Assembly (NCBI GenBank): GCA_038503035.1
Contig: JAVSML010000027.1
Span: forward strand, 2,040,461-2,104,460
DNA: 64,000 bases
Reading direction: 5' to 3'
Source: Crocodylus rhombifer
Lineage: Eukaryota > Chordata > Crocodylia > Crocodylidae
Both the position numbers and the translations under genes were made by a program. The notes beneath the pieces were generated by a model. That model worked only from the letters and a program-made list of their open reading frames with translations. It was not told the origin of the DNA and did not search any database. Shown here piece by piece: positions 53,576 through 64,000 of this stretch (positions are counted from its first letter, which is position 1; every line of letters starts with the position of its first letter).

Positions 53576-54164
53576 TCTGTTTCTTCAGTTTGCTTTTTTT
53601 TAAATAGTGGCCATTATATATCTAAAGTTACATTAACATATTGCTACCCTTGAAGTCAAGCCCTTAAAAGTTAGGAAATCCAGAATTATGTCTGCTTTCC
53701 CCCTTCTAGTCACCTGTGTATATGTGTTATAAAATGATTGTCTATTGTATGTGCACATATTGTTATTTACCAGAGGACTCTGTACAGAGGCTTTGATTTG
53801 TATGGCTCTGATCCTTCAAATATGGAAGCAAGGGGGAGCTGCAAAATTCAGAATACAACTAATTTAAGAGATGTTAAATGAAAAAACAGGACAAGAGAAA
53901 CAAGGAATAAAGTCATAGGTGTAAAATAGTAATATAAAATAGAACATTAGGTATAAAACTCAGGACAGTTCCCACTGGGTCCTTGAATTAGTTCAAGGAG
54001 TTCATGGAATTTAGTACACAGGATGTAACATGATTGGCTGAAGAAGACATTTTTGTTTCTAGACCCCCATCTTCTTGTTGCAGAAATTGGTAGGGGTATG
54101 CCAAGTGATGCAGTAGCTGTAGGAAAGGAAAGAACAATCTAATATAGTCAAGCAGTTGAATATT
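53576..54164. other. Stretch without recognised features
   Basis: AT-rich; nothing firm. Confidence 0.45.
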
Positions 54165-54240
54165 GCTCTGAAGAACTGGACTCAATTCCTGCCTCTGTCA
54201 CAGATTTCCTAAATGATGCTGGAGAAATCACATAAATTAG
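54165..54240 (+). mobile_element. MIR-type SINE fragment
   Basis: 'actggactcaattcctgcctctgtcacagatttcctaa...ggagaaatcacataaatt' follows the MIR core (…ctctgccacttactagctgtgtgacc…gcaagttacttaac…). Short, but the order of words agrees. Confidence 0.5.
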
Positions 54241-56877
54241 GCTTCATAGATGATCACTATGTAGATGTTCCTTTTTTATAAGTGGCATATCTGGATTCCT
54301 GGGGTCAGATTTGTACTAAGAATTCACAGCTGCACTTGAAGTCAGTGTTATTTTGTACTTAGAGCACATACAAAATATGTATAATGCTAAGTATGCAAAA
54401 TCAGGTGCTTGGCATTAGGAATTGGACACCTAGAATAGTAGAGATTACACATACACACATACGCGCGTGTATGCACTTATATGTATAATTCCAGCTGGAG
54501 CAAGAAAAAAATCATAGGCCTTTGCAGTACACAGTGCCATTTATGTGGTCTTTTTGCAGTGTCCCCCCCATCCCCCACTGCTGATTGGTTACAGGGCCCC
54601 TGGGGTCCCTGCCCTTCACTGCTGACTGGGAAAGAGGGGCAGGGCCTCATGATGGGCAGTCTTACAGTCAATCAGCAGCAAGGTGGGGGTGGCCACCATC
54701 TTTGTTGCTCCCCTTCTTGCCAGTGGCTTCCCCCACAGCAGGCTGTGAGGCTGAGCCAGAGCAGTCTAGCCATTTTCATGGGGTTCATGGAAACTGCTTT
54801 TTTCCCCCAATCAAGACAGGGGGGAAAATCCTCTCATCTTTTATTTGCATACAAGGAAAACTCATTAAATACATTGTCTAATTAAATACATGTGCCCATT
54901 GCATTCAGTCCCCTTCAGTGTCAACTCTTTTTCAAGTCATGGTGAGGCACCCAATTGCATATATTTTGACTTCCTCGTCACTCCTGAGCTATGCCTTCCT
55001 TTCCCATTTCCATTGTTCCCTGTTTCTTCTCATCTTTACATGCCTGGTAAACATCACCAAAAGGGTCCCAAACAGTTCACCCAGAATCCCTCTATTACCC
55101 CCTCTCTCAGCTTTTTGCACATGATTAGTTTGGCCTGGTATTAATATATACCCTACTCTCGCAAGGGGGTGATGGGAAAATTGAATAAAAAATTCAATAG
55201 CGATGAGTGTCACAGAAAAGCACATGAGGAAATTAAGAATTCTTCTTTCAGAGCTGCACGTGAATAATAAGACCTGGGGATACATATGGAACAAGAATGC
55301 TTAGAAACATTTTGGACTTCTGCTCATAAAGTGCGTATGATCCATTCTATGCACTGAATGAGACAGAGGGTCTGGTGAAAAAACAATAGAATGTGATCCT
55401 ATAATTAAAGACTATAATGAGTACAACCAAAGAAGCTAAAATAACACTGGCAACCTTAACTTCAGTATTTCTTAATTCTTGAATGCTTTCCTTTGCAACC
55501 TGATCATTTTTGAAGTAGTTGCATATAATATTGTTTAAAATATTTGTTACCACTAATAAAAAATATTGTTGGCAAGGCCTTTGTATGTTACACACTTTTG
55601 CCTGTCTCTTCCAATAAAAGAAGTTAGGATAATGATTTTGATTCTCTTTTCTATAAAGTCCTATAATATGTTAATTCTAGTGAATAGTGCACATCCATAT
55701 TATTTTGGATATCTCAGGTCGGAAGTTTGGGGGTAAGTAAAAGTTCAGTGAGATACATCAGATTCATGGTGCTTTTTCATATTTTAACCAAGCTCAAATC
55801 ATATAACTGTATATTAAATCACCTATTCACTGTGACAGGCAGGCAGTAGAACACAGATATAGTAATCTACCAGTCTGGTATCTGGTATGCATTGGGAATC
55901 ATGAAATAGAACTCAGCAGGCTGAATGCTGTGCACCCACGCATTGTACAATACTGTGATTACAGCAGGTAGGTGGTTTGGATAACAGCAAATTTCAGATA
56001 TGCAGCAGTCCAGTGTAATGTGTGGTATGATTTGAGGAGTTTGTTGGGACATGTACTATAATTGTATGCTCAACGTAATGACTGATTGACTTGTCTTTCT
56101 TGGAGAGTCAAGAAAATGATATCTTAGTGGAATTGTTTTGGAGAATACATTTAAAGTAACCTAAATGAATAGAGTGGATTAGCTCATGAAAACTCCACTT
56201 CTGAAAATAAATCACTGATTTACAGGACTCACAATTTGTTGTGTGATATTTTTTGAAAGTGCAAGGCATTTATAGAGCAAAAAAGTTATAGTGAACTGGA
56301 ACATACCTGCACAATTCTTTGGAATGGTAGATATCATGACTGATTGGAAACAAGTTATTTTTTAAATGACTACTTACGTAATCTGTTGTGGTATTTTAGC
56401 TAAATATTATTTGCAACATTTTTCAAGATTGTTAACTGCTTAACTCCAGTATTTCCTAGACTTGGTCTATCTCCAGTTGCTTTTAACTATTTATAGTATC
56501 CATCAATAATGTGGATCTATATTTATGCATGGTGTTGTAAAAAGCTCATGATGTTTCTTGTAATGACAACTATAAGCTTCATTTTGCAATGGGCTAAGAA
56601 CCTCCTTTGTGGAATATCTGCCTGACTATCTGGGAGAAGAGAAAATGGCATTTTGGAGAACTGGGCCACATATAACTCTATAGCAGATCATTTTACTCTT
56701 TCTGGAGCATAAAATATGTTCCCTATTCTGGGGAGGCTTGTATATCCTGAAGAGAGAGTACTACTTAAAAACTCCCTCTTGTACCCACCAGAGGCATAAG
56801 AGGTGGTCTTTATAACTCTGTTACATACGCAGGCCCACAGTTGGCAGATGTGAAATCCACCTTTTGTTACACTACAT
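54241..56877. other. Long stretch without recognised genes
   Basis: Includes an alternating purine-pyrimidine run at 54447-54486 and a GC-richer patch at 54550-54760. No protein motif or repeat family recognised. Confidence 0.45.
54447..54486. repeat. Alternating purine-pyrimidine run (CA/CG/TG)
   Basis: 'acacatacacacatacgcgcgtgtatgcac', followed by 'ttatatgtata', is nearly strictly alternating and partly self-complementary around 'tacgcgcgta'-like text. Confidence 0.7.
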
Positions 56878-57484
56878 CAGGAGTGCTCAACTTCCGACCT
56901 ATGGACCAAATCCAGCCTGTGGAGCAATGACATCTAGCTTACAGAGACCAGAAAACTTGGCAGCAGGGAGTGGTGGAAGCTCCATGGGCTGGATCCAGCT
57001 TCACTTGAGCCGTTACCTGTGCCGTGGGATCAGGGCCAGCTCCCCTACACCCTACAAATCTAGATAGAGCCAGATTTCTCCCCTCTAAATCCACTGTCTG
57101 GATTGGGACTGAGTTGCCCCTTCCCCAGCAGGCTTATGTCTGGATCAGAGATGCTCTGCCTCTTCCCCATCATGCATGTCTGGATCAGGGCTGCTCCATT
57201 CCCCTCTTCTACCCCCAGCCCCACATACAACTGGATCAGGGCTGCCCTGCCCTGCTGTGCCTCACCCTGCCCCACATGCCTGGATCATGACCGGGATCCT
57301 CCCCGTGCACATCTGGATCAGGCCTGCTCTTCCCCACTTCTAGTCCGAAAGCTTCAGGCAGATGTGTCAAGGGCAGACTGCACAACCCCCTGTAGCTGGA
57401 TTGGGCTCATTGGAGGGAACCAGCCTGTGGATGCACCTGGCATTGCTGATCTGACCCACAAGGTGAAAAGGTTGGGCACCACTG
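56878..57484. mobile_element. Non-autonomous hAT transposon, 607 bp
   Basis: Left 'caggagtgctcaacttccgacctatgg'; right 'ccacaaggtgaaaaggttgggcaccactg' (reverse complement 'cagtggtgcccaacc'). This is the common vertebrate hAT form CAG.GGTGC.CAACCT. The 8-bp flanks 'cactacat' and 'aattagat' agree at 5 positions, a decayed duplication at best. The interior has an irregular tandem array and no transposase. Confidence 0.75.
57095..57330 (+). repeat. Irregular tandem array inside the hAT element
   Basis: The core 'ctggatcagggctgc' recurs at about 57097, 57139, 57179, 57231, 57279 and 57312, spaced 33-52 bp, with pyrimidine-rich spacers. Confidence 0.65.
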
Positions 57485-60400
57485 AATTAGATTCATGATG
57501 CTTGGAAAATGAATAAATGGAGCAAGCACCTCTATTTGCACTTGTCAGTTACAGAGACCTTCCCAATTAGTCTCCCTTTTAAGGCTGATCTTGCCTTTCA
57601 TTTAGACGAGGTGGAATGGGTTAGGGGACTCTGATTTGGCATGCTGGGATCATGAAATCTCTAAAGACCAGTTGGCCCTTTATTTGGTTGCACAGGGTGG
57701 CAATAAACATCAGATTTGGAATAAGGAAAGGATAGTTCATTCAGGGCTAACTGGCCAGGTGATGTATATGTGTCCAAAATATACACATTCTTCATGCTAC
57801 TGCAGGCATCATGTTACAGGTTATGTTAGTTGTAATTTTTCTTGGCTACCATGCAGGTTATTTCCTTTTTTTCCCCCCAACAAAGTACCCAAGAGGTGCA
57901 TGGTTATCAAGTCTGATCATTATTTTCCTTGCAAAGGGAGTTCTAAAGGCAAGAAGCATAAGCCAGTATTTCAAAATTTGAGCTCAAATAGGGAAAAGAA
58001 AGTTGATGTAAGGGATTAGCATCATGGGTCAAAGTAGAAAAAAAAGTTTAGTGCTTTCTCAAATTCTGCCTGCTTAACATTCTCTCATAGGTGTCACTTA
58101 CTCTAGATTGTATCTTCATAACATGATCAGATCTCTTATTTTCTTTTCTTTTGTTCAACTGGGAAAAAGCAATACTTATTTTAAAAGTATTATGAGACAC
58201 TAGAGTTAGCATTCAGCTCAAAATAAAATGTCAGGTCACACCTTATGGTGTAAGCAGGACTTAAGGCAGACAAGGTGTATCAGAGGTGAGGCCTCCTGCC
58301 TGTGTGTGGAAGCCATAAACTAAAGCTGTCTGCTCTGTGTTGCTCTCCATCCCAATATTCTTTTGATATCAATTGACCCAGATCTATCTTCTCAGCTCAG
58401 CCTGTGGTGCACGTCTTCAAGAAATAGCATGTATTCTTTACACACCTCTCCTAGGGAATGTTATCTTGAGCTGTCAGCAGACATAAATGAATCTGCCTAC
58501 GTTCCTTTTTGCACTTGGTGCAAATGTAAGGTTTGGAGACCTTTTTTACGAATGAAAGCTAAGATAGAAGTTCCATCTCATCCTGAACTGAACTGCTCTG
58601 AGCCAGTTCAGTTTAGGACTTGGTCTTATTTTTTATTCTATAACACAATGCATATTTTGTAGTTAGTTCTCCCTGTGGGGAGAGGACATATTAGAGATTT
58701 GTAGCCCAGCAGAGCATATCACAAACTGACTGGGACAGGGAGGTTCAAGTTTGTTGGAAGTTTTTGCTCGGTGTTAAAGATATCAGGCTCTCCTTTCCAA
58801 CAGGATATTTCAAATGAACTGGGGTGTGGGGAATGTGACAGAATTTAGAGGTTCAGTTAGGGATTGGCAAGAAAGGAGTTTTCTTGGTGTGGATAAAGAA
58901 AGTCTCTCACAACAGCAGCCTGTTGTGAGACATTTGCAGCAGGGGGAGGACTGCCTCTACTGCAGGAAATTAAGCAATCTTCTATCACCTTTGCACAGGA
59001 CCAGAAGGTGGTGCAGTGGAGGTCTGGAGGTAAAGGCAGAATGTCAGGAGCTGTTCTAGGAGGTGGTTATAGCTGAAAGTAAAAAAGGAGCGACTGTTGT
59101 TTGTCACTATTTCTTTCCAAACACAAACCCTAAAAAAAACCCTGAAAAAGCCCTACTTTAGTCTTTGACTTTAAATTTGGCTGAAGCAAGCTATATTTCG
59201 TTAGAATTTATTTAGCATCCAGCATGGGGATTTTAAATTTTCCCTATTTAATGTAGGGGCCTGAATAGGAGGTAAGCACTTTTCAAAAATCTGGGCTTTA
59301 TGCTCTTTTCACAGTCCTGGTGAGTTTAGTTTTTTCTTTAAGAAGATAAGTTAATCTCTGCACTTGCATTTCTGTTATTCAAAACAGCACATAATAAAGA
59401 CATATCAAATATGCCTGCAGAATCCTTTTCTGCTCCTGAGGTCCAAAATGGGAGGAAAATGAAAATGTTCTGAATCATGATATGGTGAATATGCTACAGA
59501 AAGGAGTCCTGAGCCTTTATAAAGTAGAGTAGCTCCGTTGACTCCAGTGGAGCTTTGCTGATTTACACCTGCCAAAATGTAGATTAAAATCTCATAAAAA
59601 ATTCCTCATGCAAATTTAGAATTGGAAATCTTACAGGAAGCAGCTTTCTTAGGAGATGCCTAGCATTTCCTTATTTAGGGTCTGCTGCTCTGCAGGAAAA
59701 TATGCAAGGCTATGCTGAATAATAATTCTGTAAGTGTCTCTTATTTACAGTAGTGAAAACTATAGCAGGGATGGGCATGTGGAGGAGTCTCATGATTTCT
59801 CTGCTCAAATTAACTCCTTGCCAAATGTTTCCCCAAAAAGCAGGATGTACCTTTCTTAGAATGCTACATTTGCTGAAGCAGACTTATGTAACAATTTATA
59901 GCAGGTTTCTAGGTGCTCAGCAGCCATAGTGCTTTTCTTGTTTATGGCCCATAGTTTCCTCATCCCTCCTCTGTAATTTCCTTACTGAGGTCTTACTCTC
60001 AGGTCTGCATATATTTACATGTTTTACTGGGTAAGCTTTTAAGCAGCAAATTATACAAAATAGAGGTGAGACCTCTGCTAGTTGAGTCTTCCTTTTATTG
60101 TTTCCATTGTATTAGCTTTTGGAAAATAAATAAGAAAGACTGTGAACTGACATAAAATAAATGACAGTTCATGTTCCATAGGTTCATGTTTATGACATGA
60201 CTGGCCCATAGCCACTCTAGCTATTTCATAGTCTACAAGATGTCCTTGATTTGCTCTTCCACCAATATGATAACAAGCACATATAATCTTTGCACACATT
60301 GCTATCAGGCATTTAGCACTTAACTGATTTTACAAATTCAGCTCTCACTTTGTCCTCTGTAGATCTCTTTCAGCTCTCTTAAATGATCTTTACCTTTTCA

Positions 60401-60651
60401 CTTATTTTGTTTCCATCTTTCCTTCTCCGTAAGGCACAAATATAAAAAAAGGAAAAGTTAAAGAAGGAAAGCTCCTCAGTGATGAATCAATATACAAATG
60501 AAAAGAGAGGGAGCAAGGTATACATTAACTGAATTAATGAAGCCTTCATTCATTATGCTAAGGATGTAATCACTGTTCAAACAATATATAAATTATAACA
60601 TCCCACCTTTACATAAACAAGAATACCTTGCTTAGTTTTAACTACATAAAA
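57485..60651. other. Long stretch without recognised genes
   Basis: The 127-residue plus frame at 57636-58019 and the 99-residue frame at 58363-58662 carry no known domain, lack a Kozak or exon context that I can judge, and are probably chance. Confidence 0.45.
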
Positions 60652-60920
60652 CAGGGCTGTCCAGCCAGAGGCTCTCAGGTCCCTGCAGCTCCTTCTTCCA
60701 CTACTACATGGGGTGGGGGGGCTGAGGACCTGTGCGGTGGGTAGCACTGCCTGCATAGCAGGAAGGATCCTGGGTGGCTGTGCACCACCACCAGCTCTGT
60801 GGTGGTGAAAGGATCCCTGGGGCCAACCCCTACGGCACATGGCCTATGCAGCTGGCAACTGGGTAATTACGTACTGGTGTATGTGTGTAGCCCCTGACCA
60901 CACTAAAGTTGGGTGGCCCC
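60652..60920. mobile_element. Probable non-autonomous hAT element
   Basis: Left 'cagggctgtccagccagaggc'; right 'gcccctgaccacactaaagttgggtggcccc' (reverse complement 'ggggccacccaac'). The GC-rich interior carries 'ccaccaccagctctgtggtggtg', a hairpin. No target duplication confirmed. Confidence 0.5.
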
Positions 60921-62429
60921 AATTATGAAAGAATGATCACCTCAAAATAAACAACTCTCCACCTTCTGCCCAAGAAACCATCAGTTGCCACCATGCAAAG
61001 CAAGTGGTAATGGCAATAGATGGACACTATGATTTGATGTATCTTTGACACTACTCATGATAAGATATTTTTGGCTCCTCTGTACATTGCAGTAGGAGTG
61101 GGTTTGCTACTGTATGGTTCCATTCTTTCCTGACTGAGCATTCACCAAAGCTATTGTCAGGTCATTGGTTTTCCTGCATCTATAGATGCCCATCTTGTTT
61201 TCTTTCTTGTTCAATATCTATCCAGGAGTTTAGTAATAATCAGGTCCTTGCATGGAACATAGGTTCCAAGGAGTGGTTAAATTACACCTTTTTGAGATCT
61301 AGGGATGTATATAGGCAGACTGTTTATTTTCAGAGTGGTTGACTTGGTTCATTTGAAATAGTTTTATGTGCTTTGCTTTCTTTTGTTACTATGATTTTCT
61401 GAAAAATCTAAAGCTGATTCTTATTCTTAACTTGTTTCTTGGCTTTGGTTCCAGAGATTTTAGTTATGGCTCCTATTGGAAGTATAAAATGTCCTTACTT
61501 TAGCGCATGTGAAATCTCAGCTGCAATGTTGTATACCCCATTCAAATCCAACCTAAAACATTTCACTTGGATTTATATACCCAAACAACTATTCTGCCTC
61601 TTAATTATTGTAGTAATGCTTGTGCTGACTGAACAGCAGACCAGTAACAGTGCTTCTGTTAGCTGCTAGTGCTCCTCCTGACAGTACTTTTGTCTAGGCA
61701 TGTTTCCACAGTACCAGTCTACTAGCCTTTCCTTTGCACAAGAAGTCTAAGCCAACTTACTTCAAAGCTGCCTGTACCCCAGATCAGCCCTATTCTTAGC
61801 TCTCTGAGCGCTCAGTTTCCTGGCGACAAAGATCTAAAACCAGTAGCTTTTAAAATGTTAATATAGATTCATTTTCCTCATAATTATGTGTATTTTTGAG
61901 AGGAATGATGGCGATACAATCTCACTAGGTTTGTGTATTCTGCTTGTGAAAGGGAAGGATAACATTTGTGCTAAATATTAATTCTGAATACAGATGGAGG
62001 GAACAAAAACTAATTTACTATTACATTTTCTGCTTTTACATCAAGACAAAGTAAACTTGATTTAACTTTTAATCAAAAGAACAAAATAACTTCTCCCCCT
62101 TAGTTACTGCACCAAGATAGAGTTCTAAGTACATACAATTTGCAGAAAATGGAAGCAGATTGTCAGTAACTGAGGGTAGTGTAGGAGCACCATACTAAAT
62201 TTGTTCAGATTCTCCTAGAAAATGAAATAGGCATGAAACTATCATTTCTGAATATTGAGCCAAGTGGCCAGCTCTCAAGTTATTTAAGTTTCTGGCAGGG
62301 ACTTTCAAAGGAGTTTAAAGGAGCAAAGTAACCAAAGCTTATTATATTTTTTTGGAATTTTAGTACTTGCCTTGAAAATTCCAACCTAGAGGTTTAAAAC
62401 TAATACCTTAAATAAAATTATATCTAAAG
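60921..62429. other. AT-rich stretch, nothing recognised
   Basis: Only short frames; no named repeat. Confidence 0.45.
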
Positions 62430-62900
62430 ACTAATATGAAGCCATTGTAGCTCACAGGACCCTTATGTCAAGTGTTTCTGCTCGGAAATGCCTTTTGTCA
62501 AAAATATTGTAGTATTTTGTATTGGTTTCAGTTTTCAGGTCAGCTTAAACTGCAGCCCTGTACACAGGACATCACAGTAATCAAGTGTGAGTTAATGGAA
62601 ATATGGGTCATATTAGTCAAGCCCATATCAGAAAGAAATGGATGAATCTCCTAAGCAGATGCCGGGGGGGGGGGCAAGCATTCCTAGATAATGCTGCTGT
62701 TAGTTTTTGTAACAGTAGCCAGGCATCCTACAGTACTCCCTGTTTAAAATCAATAGAGTAATTAATAGAGGGAATGCAGTCTCACTTAGAGGGCTAAATA
62801 TCATCCTCACCATAAGTTCTTATTGCTTCCCTGATCTACTGAAATCACCTCAGTCTTATCTGTCCCAAACTTAAGGCAGCTTGTTCTTATCAGTGCCCCA
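62430..62900 (-). mobile_element. L2-type LINE fragment, RT C-terminal region
   Basis: Minus strand. 'LKFGTDKTEVISV' near 62860 matches the LKLN.DKTEVLL segment of L2/L2-like RTs. 'LTLDYCDVLCTGLQF' followed by 'KLKPIQNTTIFLTK' near 62595-62500 matches S-RLDYCNALL.GLP…LQ.VQN.AAR. Order and spacing agree. Many stops; ancient copy. Confidence 0.7.
62664..62674 (+). repeat. Poly-G run
   Basis: Eleven consecutive G within the L2 fragment. Confidence 0.85.
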
Positions 62901-64000
62901 TTCTCCCCAAGCTACTCATTCACTGACACTAACAAGGTCAAGTGAAATACAGAACTGGGTATCATCCTCAGAAGAAAAAACTCCATTATGTACACTTGCT
63001 CCTGTTTTTTTTCCTGCTACTTTCTTTTCTTTTAATCCCTGAGAAGATGGTAAATGTTCACATCCCCTTTGTGTATCTGAATGTGAAAGAGTCCGGAGAC
63101 CCAGTAGTTTAGGCAGCACGAAGATGTATTAGGCAGAATAACAAGGCAATACCAAGAAAGGAAAAGTCTAGTCATAATTTTTTACAGGGTCTGATTCACT
63201 GTTACCCCGTAGTTCTTTATGTCTGTGCAAAGTAAACGTATTGTTAAACAGTTTCTTATCAGAATAGTTTTTTGCCTGTACTCACTCTGCTTTGATGCAA
63301 GGCTGCACAAGGTATAGGACAACAGTGAATTGGGCTCTGTGAAGTCCTTTATTTGCAGAAGTCAGAATCTAAGACACCTTGAGCTGAATAGTTAGCAACC
63401 CAGGTTGTGTTTTTGTTGTTTGTTTTCTTGATGTGCACATCTCTTTGTAACAAAAGTGCTATAAACCCCAAAGAATAAAATCCTGTGGAGGAAAGCTTGG
63501 TACAGGAAAATCTGTTTATTCTATAGTTTAACCAGTTGACCCACTCTAGTTCTTTAAATAAGAGGCCTACTGCACCTCTTTAAACTTTGATGTTACTGTA
63601 ATATATAGTGCTAACGTGTATCCTTTCCTAGACAGGCGAATTGTCCAAATTATGGCAGGTTTGGGCACTAGCCCTTACTCTTTTCTGATACTTGAATAAA
63701 TATAATGTCAACACAACCTTGTGTTTAAACAGTCCCATCCCCTGTTCCCTCCCCTGTTCCCTCCAAAAAAAAAAAAGAGTAAACAAAGGGGAATGGAAGT
63801 CTTGTGAAAAATGTGTTTTCTTTTTTGAAGGGGGATACCAATTCAGATAAATGCATCAATTTATATTGACATTGTTTTATTGAAGAATTTCAAGGAAGCT
63901 TTCAACTTCAGCTTGCAAGGCAGCAAGGTTACTTAGCAGGGACCTTCTGGTTGCTTCCTGTTAAGAGACAGACAACAAACTGGATCAACTTTGCATTAGT
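62901..64000. other. Stretch without recognised features
   Basis: Holds a poly-A run at about 63763-63775 and 'cctgttccctcccctgttccctcc', a short direct repeat. No gene recognised. Confidence 0.45.

Noticed and set aside
57636..58019. 127-residue open frame as a host gene
   Set aside because: No known domain, unusual Cys/Lys composition, and no splice or promoter context. Open length is compatible with chance in 64 kb.

Overview
This window looks like reptilian, most probably crocodilian, nuclear DNA with no recognisable host gene. The organism call rests on many CR1 LINE copies whose 3' tails carry the 'gaaatctatgaaatctatg' / 'attctatgattcta' type repeat, alongside Penelope, Ty3/gypsy, hAT, Harbinger, L2 and MIR remnants. 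Every open frame with convincing protein similarity belongs to a transposable element, and all are broken by stops or frameshifts. There is no spliced-gene structure, rRNA, bacterial operon or CRISPR that I could support. The region is best read as intergenic or intronic sequence.

Layout. 1-1.6 kb: CR1 copies, one nested inside another. 1.6-6.5 kb: AT-rich sequence with short MITE-like elements and a CR1 tail. 6.5-10 kb: three tiled CR1 fragments, then a different LINE, all on the minus strand. 11.0-12.2 kb: an internally deleted CR1 followed by a clean solo LTR with a 5-bp target duplication. 14.9-16.0 kb: a large non-autonomous DNA transposon. 16.3-16.6 kb: a Penelope GIY-YIG fragment. 18.0-18.65 kb: a Harbinger transposase remnant. 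18.98-22.77 kb: the longest repeat-poor stretch. 22.8-24.8 kb: a MITE split by a CR1, then a GC-rich repeat. 28.3-29.1 kb: a probable R2-type LINE fragment. 32.5-33.75 kb: a CR1 inside an unidentified repeat. 36.8-39.4 kb: a LINE whose two halves lie in opposite orientations, as twin priming predicts.

The centre of interest is 40.8-53.6 kb. One Penelope-like element (minus strand) has its RT part at 52.7-53.4 kb and its GIY-YIG part at 41.6-41.9 kb. Between them sits a degenerate Ty3/gypsy element (41.92-52.69 kb) flanked by AGTGG on both sides. It has two LTRs of about 550 bp, a SCAN-like Gag with a zinc knuckle, a protease, an integrase, and then a reverse transcriptase/RNase H. Integrase before RT plus a SCAN-like Gag is the signature of Gmr1-like elements, the group from which the vertebrate SCAN domain is thought to derive. 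The element was then hit by at least seven later insertions (three CR1, several hAT-like/MITE, a foldback), and a 98-bp perfect inverted repeat now interrupts its RT.

53.6-64 kb is mostly unannotated AT-rich sequence with a MIR trace, two hAT-like elements and an L2 RT fragment. All calls come from reading motifs, target duplications and internal self-comparison. Family names are from established knowledge and were not checked against any database.
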